A stretch of 6,366 nucleotides of DNA, from positions 1 to 6,366 of the forward strand of contig SXHE01000345.1 in assembly GCA_005773755.1 (NCBI GenBank). The letters run 5' to 3'. Source of the stretch: Planctomycetia bacterium. GTDB lineage: Bacteria; Planctomycetota; Planctomycetia; Gemmatales; Gemmataceae. The position numbers and the translations under genes were made by a program. The notes beneath the pieces are model-generated. The model saw only the letters and a program-made list of their open reading frames with translations, was not told the DNA's origin and ran no database searches. The number at the start of each line of letters is the position of its first letter. The stretch's first letter is position 1. Positions 6,052 through 6,366 of this stretch are shown one piece after another.

Positions 6052-6366
6052 CTAGGAAGGCGCGTTCCACCGGGCAAGGCGGGCGGCGCGGAACGACTCG
6101 AACCGGCCTTCCGTGATGGCCCTCCGCGCGTCGGCCATCAGCTTCAGGTAATAGCTGATGTTGTGCAGGCTGAGCAGCGTCGGCCCCAGCATCTCGTCGG
6201 CCGCGAACAGGTGGTGCAGGTAGCCGCGCGAGTAGTTCGCGCAGCAGTAGCACGCGCAATCGGACGCAACCGGGGCCGGGTCTCGCCGGTGCTTCGCGTT
6301 TCGCAAGCGAACCGGGCCGTCGTCGGTGAACGCGAGGGCGTTGCGGCCGTTGCGCGTCGGCATGAC
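6052..6366 (-). CDS. tgt: tRNA-guanine transglycosylase, C-terminal part (cut by window edge)
   Basis: This is the last 104 residues of an enzyme that exchanges guanine for preQ1 at the wobble position of tRNAs for Asn, Asp, His and Tyr in queuosine synthesis. The first visible residues, VMPTRNGRN, match the block just after the catalytic nucleophile Asp in known bacterial enzymes, so that Asp should lie just beyond the window. The zinc site is complete: counting from the Met at 6363, C36, C38, C41 (in DCACYCC) and H67 (in SLHN), with the C-to-H spacing of 26 seen in E. coli Tgt. The following NYSRGYLHHLF is highly conserved. The C-terminus (to RWNAPS) looks natural. The gene is open at the right edge and is truncated only by the window; the Met at 6363 is internal, not the start. 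It is the first visible gene of the Sec cluster. Confidence 0.96.
   Translation of the reverse strand, partial: VMPTRNGRNALAFTDDGPVRLRNAKHRRDPAPVASDCACYCCANYSRGYLHHLFAADEMLGPTLLSLHNISYYLKLMADARRAITEGRFESFRAARLARWNAPS

Noticed and set aside
3222..6116. Plus-strand open frame of 964 codons opposite secDF and yajC
   Set aside because: Its translation is rich in Glu, Val, Arg, His and Asp with no domain or membrane pattern. It lies antisense to two unmistakable genes and arises from strong third-position G/C bias, which removes stop codons from the opposite strand.

Overview
The window is GC-rich bacterial DNA in which nearly every base after about position 248 belongs to a recognisable gene. 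A fused SecD-SecF protein encoded behind tgt and yajC, a CxxxxxxHxxxxC-type Rrf2 regulator, a stand-alone protoglobin and strong G/C bias at third codon positions together suggest a planctomycete, probably Gemmataceae. That assignment rests on family resemblance and composition, with no marker gene to confirm it.

Layout from left to right: positions 1-247 hold no gene I can support. Position 248-841 (+) encodes a prolyl-4-hydroxylase-like 2-oxoglutarate/Fe(II) oxygenase with a complete metal and co-substrate motif set. It ends 3 bases from the end of a convergent Rrf2-family regulator (845-1306, -). The regulator is divergent from a protoglobin (1420-1992, +). The 113-base gap between them carries a good sigma70-like promoter for the globin, a dyad over its -10 box that is a candidate Rrf2 operator, and a possible -10 box for the regulator. 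A 30-base inverted repeat (2001-2030) then separates the globin from the convergent Sec operon.

The right two thirds is the classical tgt-yajC-secD-secF cluster, read on the minus strand: the C-terminal end of tRNA-guanine transglycosylase (6052-6366, cut by the window edge), yajC (5636-5980) and one long secDF gene (2058-5561). YajC and SecDF are membrane partners of the SecYEG translocon, and SecDF uses the proton gradient to pull secreted proteins across the membrane.

The most interesting points are: (1) the self-contained Rrf2/protoglobin pair, which looks like a gas- or redox-responsive switch with a visible promoter and operator candidate; (2) the Rrf2 protein keeps two of the three usual cluster cysteines plus an IscR-like His; (3) SecDF has Glu in place of the expected proton-relay Asp in the SecF half, along with an enlarged SecF periplasmic domain. 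I did not find a clearly unprecedented system, mobile element, CRISPR array or RNA gene.
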